DNA of 64,000 nt from Flavobacteriales bacterium UBA952 (GTDB lineage Bacteria > Bacteroidota > Bacteroidia > Flavobacteriales_D > Crocinitomicaceae). The DNA is taken from NCBI GenBank assembly GCA_905182495.1, contig CAJJBU010000009.1:1-64000 (forward strand), given 5' to 3'. Both the position numbers and the translations under genes were made by a program. This document shows, in pieces, positions 10,183-18,398 of this stretch (position 1 is the stretch's first letter; every line of letters begins with the position of its first letter). The notes under the pieces are model-generated. The model had not been told where the DNA came from. It saw only the letters and a list, made by a program, of their open reading frames with translations, and ran no database searches.

Positions 10183-11831
10183 AATATTAAACTATTAATT
10201 AAATCATTTACTATGAAGAAATCACTCGTGATTTTGTCGGTATTTGCCGCAGGATTATCCTATGCGCAAAAGGCGACTCTTCCAACTTTTTCCGCGGAAA
10301 AAGAAGGAACAAAAACCTCACAACAACATGTGTTTAAAACCAAAGCTGAGAAGCAATCCGCATTCCGGGCTCAAGAAGTTGAAGCCAAGAGAATTCAGAA
10401 AGCTGAACCAGCTAAAGAATTAACAATCATGTCTGAGGATGCTACATTTCCAAAGTTTGTAAACTCTGGTAATGCACGCGTTGACAATGACAATTATGCT
10501 ACTCAAAAAGCAGCATGGATTGAAAACAATGCAACGAAGTACGAAAGCTTAAACACCCACTCTACTATGAGTAAGGCTGAAGCGAAAAGTGCTAGAGCTC
10601 GTAATATTAATAACCAAAAAAATTAAGCCATGAAAAAGAATTTTATTTTTACTCTAGGCCTAATTGCTTTTGGTTTTGGTTTTAGTTTTAACGCGAACTC
10701 TCAATGCAGTAATGACAACAGTCTTTATTACGGAGGGATTGACTTAACTACAGTTGGAGAAAACTACACAGAATATTGTCTTTTCGGTGGTGAATATCTT
10801 CAAATGGAAGTAACGCAAGGAAACACATATACGATAAGTACTTGTGGGTCTGGATTTGATACTCAAATCACGCTTTACAACTCGAATGGCGGATCTGCTG
10901 TTGGTTACAACGATGATGCTTGTGGATTGCAGTCCGAAATAGTTTGGACAGCAAGTTTCTCAGGAACATTGAACATGCTTGTTGATAAGTACAACTGTCA
11001 AGATGAATACTCTTGTGCTGAATTAAGCATGACTTTGACTTCATTAGGAGGGGGGCCATCAGCGTGTGACGCAACTTCTCCATTAACATGTGGTGTTGCC
11101 AGTTCTTTCTCATTGGCTTCAGGTGCGGGATCATTTAATCCGCCTTCAGGTCCTTGGGGAACACCAGGTAACGAAGCTGTATTTACATATACACCGACTG
11201 CTACTGGTTCTTACACAATAGCGATAACGAATAACAACTACTATGTAGATTTATTTTATCAATCAGGGTCTTGCGAATCTTTCGGATGGACTTTTGTTGA
11301 TGATATATTCTCTAGTGGTTCTAACAGCGTTGACTTGACAGCAGGTGTTACTTATTATTTCTTAGTTGATGATGAGAATACTACGGCTAGTTCAGGTACA
11401 CTATCCATCAGTTGTCCTGCTTTATACAATCCTTGTGACGACGTAACTTCTTTAGATTGCGAAACGACTGGATCTTTTTCTTTGGCATCAGGCGGCGGAG
11501 CATTTAATCCTTCATCAGGCCCATGGGGAACACCAGGTAACGAAGCTGTATTTTCTTTTACAGCAACAGAAACTGGAACACACACTGTTGCTATCACAAA
11601 CAACAACTATTATGTTGATTTATTCTGGCAAGCAGGATCTTGTGGTTCTACAGGATGGAATTATGTAAATGACATATTCACATCTGAGTCAAACGGAATT
11701 GACATGATTGCAGGTGTTACTTACTTCTTATTAGTTGATGATGAGAACACGACTGCTAGTTCAGGTACAATTACAGTAACTTGTCCAGTAGCGGCAGTTG
11801 ACCCATGTACAGCGATTGTTGACATGACTTG
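10183..11831 (+). repeat. Long direct repeat, copy 2 (start of secreted cassette)
   Basis: Second copy of the block at 2996-4645. It covers the 137-residue gene and the N-terminal part of the second cargo gene. The upstream regions agree only for the last 20-30 bases (ATTAAACTATTAA...TTACT before the ATG), so the duplicated promoter is at most partial. Confidence 0.9.
10213..10626 (+). CDS. Secreted 137-residue hypothetical protein, cassette copy 2
   Basis: This encodes exactly the same protein as 3026-3439; the genes differ by only a few silent bases (for example AAA to AAG at the codon after GCGCAA). Signal peptide, charged helical mature part and lack of cysteines are as described there. 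The stop is again three bases before the ATG of a large cargo gene. Complete identity of protein alongside divergence in the later part of the cargo suggests recent duplication or gene conversion. Confidence 0.75.
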   Translation: MKKSLVILSVFAAGLSYAQKATLPTFSAEKEGTKTSQQHVFKTKAEKQSAFRAQEVEAKRIQKAEPAKELTIMSEDATFPKFVNSGNARVDNDNYATQKAAWIENNATKYESLNTHSTMSKAEAKSARARNINNQKN

Positions 11832-13464
11832 TGATCTCACATACGCTCACACTTTAGGTGCAGGTGAAGGCTTATACAACCCACCATCTGGTCCCTGGGG
11901 AACTCCTGGTCAAGAAGTTGTTTATTCCTACACACCTTCATACACAGGGTCGTATACAATTTCTATGACGAATAGTGGATACTATTCTGATATTTTCGTT
12001 GCGCTTTCGTGTGAAGAAGATGCAGGATGGCAGTACATTACAGACGTATTTTCCTCTGTAAATATCACAGCTACATTAATTAGTGGTACAACTTACTACT
12101 TCTTAATAGATGATGAAAACACAAGCCCTAGTACAGGAACCCTATCGGTTTCTTGTCCTTGTATACCGCCAGCAGGTGGAATTAACGGTTCTCTACTTGT
12201 AGATGGGAATGTCTCTTATTCAGGAAATACAAGTAACAATTGTAATCAATGTGACTTTAGATCATCTAACGATGAAATAGTCGCATTGGAAATAACTTGC
12301 CCTGGAACGTACACGATAACTACTTGTGGTGGTGCTTCTTGGGATACTTACCTGTATTTATCTACGCAGCCTTGCGGTGGAAGTTTAATCGCTCTTAATG
12401 ATGATGCTTGCGGACTTCAAAGTAGCATTACTGCTACCTTGGGTGTAGGCACTTATTATGTAAGTGTTGAAGCTTACTCTTCGTTCAGTTCAGGCGCGTT
12501 TACTTTAAATGTAAGCAAGTCTTGTGACCTAAGTGCTAGTGCTAGTTCACCAACATTTGCTTGTGGAAACAATGTTTCATGCAACGGTTCAAGTGATGGA
12601 ATGGCAACCGTAAGTGATAATGGTTGTGGCTCTAGTTACTCTTGGAGTAATGGTGCAACTACTAGTACTGCTAATGGTTTAGCTGCTGGTGATTATAACG
12701 TTACCGTTAGTGATGCTTTTGGATGTTCTGCTGACGCTAGCGTTACTTTAACTGAGCCATCTGCTTTGTCCGTGAATGCGGGAGCTGATGAAACGGTTTA
12801 TTGGGGTTATGACCCAGAATCTTGTGCTGATTTGAGTACTTCACACGCTCAAGGAGGTTGTGCACCTTATACGTACAACTGGTCTGGACAAGATGGAGGA
12901 GCTACTGATATTACGGTTTGCCCTACTTCATCAACGACTTACACAATGACTGCGACCGACGCTAACGGATGTACAGCATCTGATGATGTAACGGTTTGTG
13001 TTATTGACGTAAGATGTTGGGCTGGAAATAGCAACAATCAAAAAGTTCAAGTTTGTCATAATTTCGGTGACAACAATCCACACACTATTTGTGTAGATGC
13101 CTCTGCGGTACCTGCTCACTTAGCTCATGGAGATGTTCTTGGATCTTGCGACGAAGTTGCAGATTGTGGTCCAGTTATTGGTGCATCAGGAATGATAACG
13201 GACAATAACAGTGCACATGAAATGTTATCTCATGAATTAAAGGAAATGGACTTATATCCTAATCCCGCGACTGATGAACTAAACGTAGTATTGAGTACTG
13301 ATATTGAAGAAGTTACTTTTACAATTAGTAATGCTTTAGGACAAGTGGTTTACCAAGGAGTTATTTCTAACGGAAGAACTTCTGTAAATACCTCGTCTTA
13401 TTCTGACGGAGTATATTACATGAATATTGAAGGACATATCCCTGAAATGTTCGTCAAAAAATAA
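10630..13464 (+). CDS. T9SS-secreted multidomain surface protein (intact paralogue)
   Basis: This intact 944-residue protein has a signal peptide (about residues 1-24) and is paralogous to the gene at 3443. It has a PPC-like domain (STCGSGFDTQITLYNSNGG), three 120-residue GPWGTPG(N/Q)E repeats, a second PPC-like domain, one SprB repeat (CNGSSDGMATVSDNGCG...LTEP), a PKD-like segment, a cysteine-containing KVQVCHNFGDNNPHTICV module, and a C-terminal T9SS type A sorting domain (DLYPNPATDELNVVLSTD ... MFVKK). From about residue 400 it diverges from copy 1, and it lacks the inserted domain and the Ser/His/Gly tract. Export through T9SS to the cell surface or medium is the likely fate. A strong terminator follows at 13484. 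Confidence 0.88.
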   Translation: MKKNFIFTLGLIAFGFGFSFNANSQCSNDNSLYYGGIDLTTVGENYTEYCLFGGEYLQMEVTQGNTYTISTCGSGFDTQITLYNSNGGSAVGYNDDACGLQSEIVWTASFSGTLNMLVDKYNCQDEYSCAELSMTLTSLGGGPSACDATSPLTCGVASSFSLASGAGSFNPPSGPWGTPGNEAVFTYTPTATGSYTIAITNNNYYVDLFYQSGSCESFGWTFVDDIFSSGSNSVDLTAGVTYYFLVDDENTTASSGTLSISCPALYNPCDDVTSLDCETTGSFSLASGGGAFNPSSGPWGTPGNEAVFSFTATETGTHTVAITNNNYYVDLFWQAGSCGSTGWNYVNDIFTSESNGIDMIAGVTYFLLVDDENTTASSGTITVTCPVAAVDPCTAIVDMTCDLTYAHTLGAGEGLYNPPSGPWGTPGQEVVYSYTPSYTGSYTISMTNSGYYSDIFVALSCEEDAGWQYITDVFSSVNITATLISGTTYYFLIDDENTSPSTGTLSVSCPCIPPAGGINGSLLVDGNVSYSGNTSNNCNQCDFRSSNDEIVALEITCPGTYTITTCGGASWDTYLYLSTQPCGGSLIALNDDACGLQSSITATLGVGTYYVSVEAYSSFSSGAFTLNVSKSCDLSASASSPTFACGNNVSCNGSSDGMATVSDNGCGSSYSWSNGATTSTANGLAAGDYNVTVSDAFGCSADASVTLTEPSALSVNAGADETVYWGYDPESCADLSTSHAQGGCAPYTYNWSGQDGGATDITVCPTSSTTYTMTATDANGCTASDDVTVCVIDVRCWAGNSNNQKVQVCHNFGDNNPHTICVDASAVPAHLAHGDVLGSCDEVADCGPVIGASGMITDNNSAHEMLSHELKEMDLYPNPATDELNVVLSTDIEEVTFTISNALGQVVYQGVISNGRTSVNTSSYSDGVYYMNIEGHIPEMFVKK

Positions 13465-13483
13465 GCTTAATAAACTTATGAAA

Positions 13484-13511
13484 AGGCTTCCTTCGGGAAG
13501 CCTTTTTTTTT
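13484..13511 (+). terminator. Rho-independent terminator after the second T9SS cargo gene
   Basis: AGGCTTCC - TTCG - GGAAGCCT is a perfect eight-pair stem capped by a UUCG tetraloop and followed by a run of eight or more T. It lies 20 bases after the stop at 13464. Confidence 0.92.
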
Positions 13512-13527
13512 GATTAATAATTTAAAC

Positions 13528-13788
13528 TTAATGTCGACGTTTGTGCCGACGCAGTTGTTGATCACTCTTGCGTAGAATCTTCCTGTTTTCAGGACTTTGG
13601 CTTTTACGGTGACGTTTGAATTTTTTCTCGAAGTACTTTTTCTTTGACTTTTCTCTTTTCCTTTCTTGACGTAGAATCTTTTTTGTTAATTTCGGATTAC
13701 TAAGTGCAGAAGCTGATTCTGAGGAAGCACAACTACTCCCTAATAAGGATAATAAAATAACAAGTAGTATAGGAATAATTCTCCTCAA
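13528..13788 (-). CDS. Small basic lipoprotein (86 aa)
   Basis: The product has a hydrophobic leader ending in a lipobox (LLGSSC, cysteine at about residue 20) and then a very basic tail rich in Lys and Arg with RRHKRRH at the end. The start codon is TTG at 13786-13788: no ATG lies in frame before an upstream stop, and a GGAG-like sequence is not placed to favour another start. Similar short, strongly basic lipoproteins occur in Flavobacteriales without assigned function. Its 5' end is only 18 bases from the divergent lipoprotein gene at 13807. Confidence 0.6.
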   Translation of the reverse strand: MRRIIPILLVILLSLLGSSCASSESASALSNPKLTKKILRQERKREKSKKKYFEKKFKRHRKSQSPENRKILRKSDQQLRRHKRRH

Positions 13789-13806
13789 GTTGGGTATCTT
13801 TGAATA

Positions 13807-14232
13807 ATGAAATTACAACTCTTATTGGTAATCTCACTTTTCTTGGTCAGTGGATCTTGCGGGAAGCAACAAACACACCCCGTTCCTTATGTACCATTTA
13901 ATCAAAGCATTGACTTGAATTTACCTAGTTATTATGCACTCGCAGGTGTTGGTGGTTATGCTTACGTTTTCGGTGGTTCAAGAGGGATTATTGTTTACAG
14001 ACGTTCGCTTGACGAATTTATCGCATTTGACCGACACTCACCTACTGATCCCAATTCAGAATGCCCTGAACCTCTATATCCAGATCCGGATAACTTTTTA
14101 GTTCTTAAAGATTCTTGCAGCGGTGCAACCTTCTCCCTTTATGACGGGAGCCCGATTAACGGCTCGCAATATGGATTAATGCAATACGCCACAAATTTCA
14201 ACGGCAATAACATCGTCACGATTTACAATTAA
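13807..14232 (+). CDS. Lipoprotein with Rieske-like sequence pattern lacking iron-sulfur ligands
   Basis: A 141-residue protein with signal peptide and lipobox (LVSGSCGK, cysteine at about residue 18). The mature part reads like a small beta-sandwich: GGSRGIIVYRRSLDEFIAFDR, then C-P, then LVLKDSCSGATFSLYDGSP. This resembles the order of a Rieske domain, but the CxH and CxxH ligand pairs are missing, so an iron-sulfur cluster is unlikely. The stop is two bases before the ferredoxin ATG, so the two genes are probably co-transcribed. A TATCTTTG element (13796-13803) sits immediately upstream, too close to the ATG for a normal leader. Confidence 0.7.
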   Translation: MKLQLLLVISLFLVSGSCGKQQTHPVPYVPFNQSIDLNLPSYYALAGVGGYAYVFGGSRGIIVYRRSLDEFIAFDRHSPTDPNSECPEPLYPDPDNFLVLKDSCSGATFSLYDGSPINGSQYGLMQYATNFNGNNIVTIYN

Positions 14233-14234
14233 AA

Positions 14235-14561
14235 ATGGAGTCCAAAGATATTAAAGTAACGATCATCGACCGCAATGGTCATGCACATGAACTAATAGGA
14301 CCTACAGACATGAGTATGAATATCATGGAACTTTGTAAATCATATGACTTACCCGTAATTGGTGAATGCGGAGGAATGGCCATGTGCGCAACTTGTCAAT
14401 GCTATTTGGAATCTGATACGCCTTTACCTGAGCAAAGTGATGAAGAATTAGACATGTTAGACCAAGCATTTTATGTCAAGAATGAAAGTCGGTTGGGTTG
14501 CCAAATTCACCTTGAAGATTCTATAGATGGGATCGTATTAAGGCTCGCGCCAGAGACTTAG
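14235..14561 (+). CDS. 2Fe-2S ferredoxin, adrenodoxin type
   Basis: A 108-residue cytoplasmic electron carrier. The cluster ligands are visible as Cys-45, Cys-51 and Cys-54 (GECGGMAMCATC) and Cys-89 (RLGCQ), the C-x5-C-x2-C...C spacing of vertebrate/ISC-type ferredoxins. A further Cys-56 is extra. The acidic segment after the third cysteine (LPEQSDEELDMLD) is typical of the partner-binding helix. It follows the Rieske-like lipoprotein gene by two bases. The reductase or acceptor is not encoded nearby. It overlaps the 3' end of msrA by four bases, convergently. Confidence 0.92.
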   Translation: MESKDIKVTIIDRNGHAHELIGPTDMSMNIMELCKSYDLPVIGECGGMAMCATCQCYLESDTPLPEQSDEELDMLDQAFYVKNESRLGCQIHLEDSIDGIVLRLAPET

Positions 14562-15103
14562 TCTTTACCCTTCAAAATATTAGAGAAAGCAGTTTTAAAT
14601 TTATCTACCTTAGGCCTAACTACAGCTTGACAATACATATTTTCAGGATTTAGCTTCAAATAATCTTTGTGGTAATTTTCAGCGGGATAAAAAGAATCAA
14701 AAGACGTTATCTCAGTAACTATAGGACTTTCCCAAACACCTTGAATGGACAGCTCATTCTTGATCATAATAGCATCATTTTCTTGTTCTTTATCATGATA
14801 GAAAATAACACTGCGGTAATGAGACCCTATATCATGACCTTGCCTATTCAATTGTGTTGGATCATGAATGAACCAAAATACCCGAAGCAACTCTTGAAAT
14901 GAGATCACATCTTTATCAAACGAAATTCTAGCCACCTCTGCATGCCCCGTATTTCCATTACATACTTCTTCGTAGCTCGGTAACATTTTTTGACCACCAG
15001 AAAATCCAGGCACAACCTTAATCACGCCATTCAATTCATCAAAACAAGCCTCTGTGCACCAGAAGCAACCCGCACCGAATGTTGCGATTGAAGACTTACT
15101 CAT
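14558..15103 (-). CDS. msrA: Peptide-methionine (S)-S-oxide reductase MsrA
   Basis: Reduces the S-form of methionine sulfoxide in proteins. The catalytic motif GAGCFWC places the nucleophile at Cys-13, and the conserved GHAEV, NRQGHDIGSHYRS and YHKDYL segments are all present. The length of 181 residues is typical. I chose the ATG at 15101-15103; a TTG one codon upstream is also open. No signal peptide is seen, so the enzyme is probably cytoplasmic. It overlaps the end of msrB by eight bases, and the pair is translationally coupled. Confidence 0.95.
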   Translation of the reverse strand: MSKSSIATFGAGCFWCTEACFDELNGVIKVVPGFSGGQKMLPSYEEVCNGNTGHAEVARISFDKDVISFQELLRVFWFIHDPTQLNRQGHDIGSHYRSVIFYHDKEQENDAIMIKNELSIQGVWESPIVTEITSFDSFYPAENYHKDYLKLNPENMYCQAVVRPKVDKFKTAFSNILKGKD

Positions 15104-15546
15104 CAACTGAAGGTGTGAATTTTAAGGATGCTGAGTTTACGCAATAACGCAAACCAGTAGGCTCAGGCCCGTCATTAAACAGATGTCCTAGATGCGCTTC
15201 ACATACTGCGCACTGAATCTCAATTCTTCGCATCCCAAGGCTATAATCATCTTTCTTTTTAACGTTACCATCATTGAGAACATTATAATAGCTGGGCCAC
15301 CCAGATCCAGACTTGAACTTATCTTGGCTTGAAAAAAGGGGGTTGTCACAAGCAACACAAATATAGGTGCCTGACTCCTTATGATCCCAATACTGACCAG
15401 AAAAATATTGCTGAATCGCCATCCTTTACGATTCGACAAATGTTTTCAGGTAAAGCCCTGCCGTTAAAGGAGTTTTTACTACCAGAATCTTGAGCATCAC
15501 ATGAGGCTAGCACGAAAAAAAATAGAGAAAAAATATAAACTTTCAT
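15096..15546 (-). CDS. msrB: Peptide-methionine (R)-S-oxide reductase MsrB, lipoprotein form, one frame break
   Basis: The open part (15096-15422) encodes the MsrB core: zinc CxxC pairs (Cys-22/Cys-25 CVAC, and CAVC), SGSGWPSYY, and the catalytic RYCVNSAS (Cys-94 in this frame). It starts abruptly inside the fold, so the MAIQQ start is unlikely to be real. Upstream, from an ATG at 15544-15546, a second frame encodes a lipoprotein signal (MKVYIFSLFFFVLASC) and LPENICRIVKDGDSAIF, which aligns with the usual MsrB N-terminal segment. Removing one A from the run at 15401-15405 joins the two as ...DSAIFSGQYWDHKESG, a 149-residue lipoprotein. It would act on periplasmic or envelope proteins. Confidence 0.85.
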
Positions 15547-15606
15547 ATTAATGAAACAAAGAAATAAAATAGATGTTCACTAGACATATTAATTTAATTT
15601 TACACG

Positions 15607-16770
15607 ATGAAACTAAACTACGGAAAGAATTTTTGGCTGCTCTCACTTTCCATGTTTTTTTTTATGACAAGTTTTAATTTAATCCTACCTGAGCTCAATG
15701 ACTTTATAACAGAATTAGGAGGCGCAGACAAAAAAGGACTTGTAATTATGCTGTTCACTATTTCAGCTGCAATCTCAAGGCCATTTTCAGGAAAATTAAC
15801 GGACACTATAGGGCGTAAAAAAGTAATTTACCTAGGTATCTTATTCTCAATGCTGGTTTCATGGTGCTATCCCTTTTCATATTCAGTCCTATTCTTCCTT
15901 GTCCTTAGGTTTTTACATGGTTTTAGTGCAGGATTTACCCCTACAGGAACGACAGCATTACTAACAGACATCATCCCTGCTCAGCAGAGAGGACAAGCCA
16001 TGGGGATTTGGGGCACCTTTATTTCATTAGGCTTTGGTGTTGGTCAATTTTCAGGATCATGGATTGGAAACAGTTTTGGGATGGATGCGTTATTTATTAT
16101 CTCCGGAATAACCTCACTAATTTCGGGACTTTTCCTAATAAAAGTGGAAGAGACCTTGAAAAACCCACAGAAATTTGATGGGAGTCAGTTGAAGGTAAGA
16201 TGGAAAGATGTAATAGAGCCTTCGGTTGTTCCCGTTGCAATCGTCATGGCTTTGACTGCTTCATGCTCAGGAATTATTTTTGTACTAACCCCAGACATGT
16301 CAGGATTTTTAGGGATTGAAAACAAAGGCTTTTTCTTTGGATTTTATGTTATCTCAACCATCTTTGTGCGGCTCTTTAGTTCCTCTCTATCCGACCGAAT
16401 TGGGAGACGAGAAACGATGCTAATCGGCATTTCTATGCTATTTATTTCCATGCTCTTAATGGCACATGTCGATTCCTACAACTCTTTTGTTGCCGCAGCG
16501 ATTGTATTTGGATTAGCGACTGGTGTTTCCAGTCCCACTTTATTTGCTTGGACCGCTGACCTTTCTCACATCAGGAGACGTGGAGTTGGTGCAGGTACGA
16601 TCTTTATAGCTCTTGAAATTGGTATAATGATCGGTTCTTCGTCCACAATAATCACATATGACAACACGGTAAATTCAATTCAATCCGTATTTTACTTCGG
16701 CGCCGCCATGAGTCTATTGGCGATCACATACCTCCTATGGCACAAAGCTAATAGAGAATCTGAATTTTAA
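15607..16770 (+). CDS. Major facilitator superfamily transporter
   Basis: The 387-residue protein is hydrophobic throughout, with about 12 predicted membrane helices. The MFS motif A appears after helix 2 (GKLTDTIGRKKV) and as a relic in the second half (SSSLSDRIGRRETM), and RFLHGFSAGFTPTG matches the helix 4 region. The substrate cannot be told from sequence; the family resemblance is to drug/sugar efflux-type carriers. It stands alone on the forward strand and its end overlaps the convergent yhhQ gene by four bases. Confidence 0.88.
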   Translation: MKLNYGKNFWLLSLSMFFFMTSFNLILPELNDFITELGGADKKGLVIMLFTISAAISRPFSGKLTDTIGRKKVIYLGILFSMLVSWCYPFSYSVLFFLVLRFLHGFSAGFTPTGTTALLTDIIPAQQRGQAMGIWGTFISLGFGVGQFSGSWIGNSFGMDALFIISGITSLISGLFLIKVEETLKNPQKFDGSQLKVRWKDVIEPSVVPVAIVMALTASCSGIIFVLTPDMSGFLGIENKGFFFGFYVISTIFVRLFSSSLSDRIGRRETMLIGISMLFISMLLMAHVDSYNSFVAAAIVFGLATGVSSPTLFAWTADLSHIRRRGVGAGTIFIALEIGIMIGSSSTIITYDNTVNSIQSVFYFGAAMSLLAITYLLWHKANRESEF

Positions 16771-17459
16771 CGTAGCACATGTTTTCGAATGACATAATGC
16801 CCCAAATAAATAAAGGGTGTGAGCAATATTGCAATAATAATTTTTAAGAAGTAATTCGTTGGTGCAATCGTCATGAAATCAGCAAAAGATAAAGATCCAG
16901 GGAGCACAAAGCCAATATATAAGACGATGTAAGAATCAATAAACTGCGATACCAATGTGCTACCTGTGCTCCTTAACCAAATAAATTTCTCTCCTGTTTT
17001 AGACTTGATCCAAGTGAAAATATAAGCGTCTAAAAGCTGAGAAACTAAAAAAGCGCAGATACTACCAACAATAACCATTTGGGCTTGACCGAATACCTTA
17101 TTGAAAGCGGCGTCATCGGAAAGATTCGACCCTTCAATATTCACCGCAGGTATTTCCATTGCGATCCCTACAATGATAAAACAGTACGCTATTAAGATGG
17201 CTGTTATCCAACTCAAGCGCCGAACTACTTTATAGCCATAGAATTCATTAAGAAGGTCAGTTAAAAGAAATACAATTGGCCATGGAAGAATGCCAACAAT
17301 CGTCACAAAAGGCCCAACCTTTCCACCGAAAAAATCAAAAGAAATTGGTATCTCAATAAGCTTATTACTTATAAGCTCGGCTGTGACCGCATTGGTAATA
17401 AATAATCCTGCTAAGAAAACAAAAAGCCAATGTTTCCTCCCGAAAATAGCTGAACTCAT
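16767..17459 (-). CDS. yhhQ: Queuosine precursor transporter (YhhQ family)
   Basis: A 230-residue inner-membrane protein with about six helices, carrying the VUT-family features NAVTAELISNKLIEI, GPFVTIVGILPWPIVFLLTDLLNEFYG and SQFIDSYIVLYIGF. Members of the family import queuosine precursors such as preQ0/preQ1 for tRNA modification. No queuosine biosynthesis gene is adjacent. It begins 12 bases after the stop of the NlpC/P60 gene and probably shares its transcript. Confidence 0.9.
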   Translation of the reverse strand: MSSAIFGRKHWLFVFLAGLFITNAVTAELISNKLIEIPISFDFFGGKVGPFVTIVGILPWPIVFLLTDLLNEFYGYKVVRRLSWITAILIAYCFIIVGIAMEIPAVNIEGSNLSDDAAFNKVFGQAQMVIVGSICAFLVSQLLDAYIFTWIKSKTGEKFIWLRSTGSTLVSQFIDSYIVLYIGFVLPGSLSFADFMTIAPTNYFLKIIIAILLTPFIYLGHYVIRKHVLR

Positions 17460-17471
17460 CTTATATATATT

Positions 17472-18008
17472 TTAGAAACCAACATAGTCAAGTCGTTTTG
17501 ACCTAATATAGCGAGGAACATAATAGCTATGGTTATTAAACTTGTCTATTCTTATTCCCGTTCGAGCTGCGTGTATAAATTTAATGACCCCATCTGATGT
17601 GTCTACGACTAAAGCAACATGCCCTACTTGCTTTGAATTTAAATTACGCGCTTTAAAAAACATCAAATCACCGGGTTGCAATTCCTTAAGAGAAACCGTC
17701 GTTCCTAGCTCAGCCAAACCATAGCTAGTACGCGTTAAACTAAACCCAAACCCTCTAAAGACATAATTTATGAAGCCAGAACAATCAAATCCTGAAGGGC
17801 TCATACCTCCCCAAACATAAGGCACACCCATAAATTGCTTGGCATATTTAATAATGGCATCAGACTTTTGTCCCAGTAGCTCATCGAGGATATCAGTAGA
17901 GTCAATTGGAGCTAATTCAAGTACTTCATCAGGTTGGGCAATATAGCTCAATACGGAAAGACTGAAAACCGTTGATAAAAAAGTATGTTTAGATATTCTA
18001 AAGCGCAT
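17472..18008 (-). CDS. Secreted NlpC/P60 cell-wall peptidase
   Basis: The 178-residue protein has an N-terminal hydrophobic leader (about residues 8-24) and a C-terminal NlpC/P60 (C40) domain. The catalytic residues are visible: Cys in FDCSGF, His in VGHVALV and a third polar position in FIHAA. The motif YVWGGMSPSGFDC is characteristic. It likely cleaves peptide stems of peptidoglycan in the periplasm. A -7-like TAATTTTG (18017-18024, reverse strand) lies nine bases upstream of the start. Confidence 0.9.
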   Translation of the reverse strand: MRFRISKHTFLSTVFSLSVLSYIAQPDEVLELAPIDSTDILDELLGQKSDAIIKYAKQFMGVPYVWGGMSPSGFDCSGFINYVFRGFGFSLTRTSYGLAELGTTVSLKELQPGDLMFFKARNLNSKQVGHVALVVDTSDGVIKFIHAARTGIRIDKFNNHSYYVPRYIRSKRLDYVGF

Positions 18009-18016
18009 TAGGAATG

Positions 18017-18024
18017 CAAAATTA
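18017..18024 (-). promoter_or_regulatory. Candidate -7 element for the NlpC/P60-yhhQ unit
   Basis: On the reverse strand the sequence reads TAATTTTG, matching TAnnTTTG. No TTG was found at the right distance upstream, so support is partial. Confidence 0.3.
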
Positions 18025-18056
18025 TAACTATTTTCGGTAATAAATTAATTACTACA

Positions 18057-18398
18057 GTGCCGGTTATCGATACAAAAGGTCTTTCAAAACTCTATTACAG
18101 CATTGGCGAGCTCGCTGGATTGCTTGATGTGAATGCTTCTCTTTTGCGTTTTTGGGAAAAAGAATTCAGCTTAAAAGTTTCAAAAAGAAATAAGAAAGGG
18201 AACAGACTTTATTCCGTTAAAGAGGTTGAGGAAATCAACATCATATACTCCCTTGTAAAGGTTCAACTGTTTACATTAGATGGCGCTAAAAAGGCTATGA
18301 AATCTAAGGGCAGTAAAGGCTCTGTAGATTCTAAACAACTCGTTATTTCAAAATTAGAGGGAATCAAAAAGAGACTGATAATATTGAAATCTTCTTAA
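18057..18398 (+). CDS. MerR-family transcriptional regulator
   Basis: A 113-residue protein with a MerR-type winged helix at the N-terminus (YYSIGELAGLLDVNASLLRFWEKEF, then NRLYSVKEVEEINIIYSLV) and a short helical tail. It lacks a large effector domain and the cysteines of metal-sensing MerR proteins. The start is a GTG at 18057. Bacteroidota carry such short MerR proteins as conserved single genes; the target is unknown. It overlaps the convergent DCC-family gene by four bases. Confidence 0.88.
   Translation: MPVIDTKGLSKLYYSIGELAGLLDVNASLLRFWEKEFSLKVSKRNKKGNRLYSVKEVEEINIIYSLVKVQLFTLDGAKKAMKSKGSKGSVDSKQLVISKLEGIKKRLIILKSS

Noticed and set aside
2996-11831. Composite mobile element bounded by the two cassette copies
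   Set aside because: No transposase, inverted repeats or target duplications were seen. The direct repeats are coding sequence and are explained by gene duplication.
15188-15439. Second reverse ORF across msrB
   Set aside because: It is an out-of-frame shadow of msrB, which carries the zinc and catalytic motifs.
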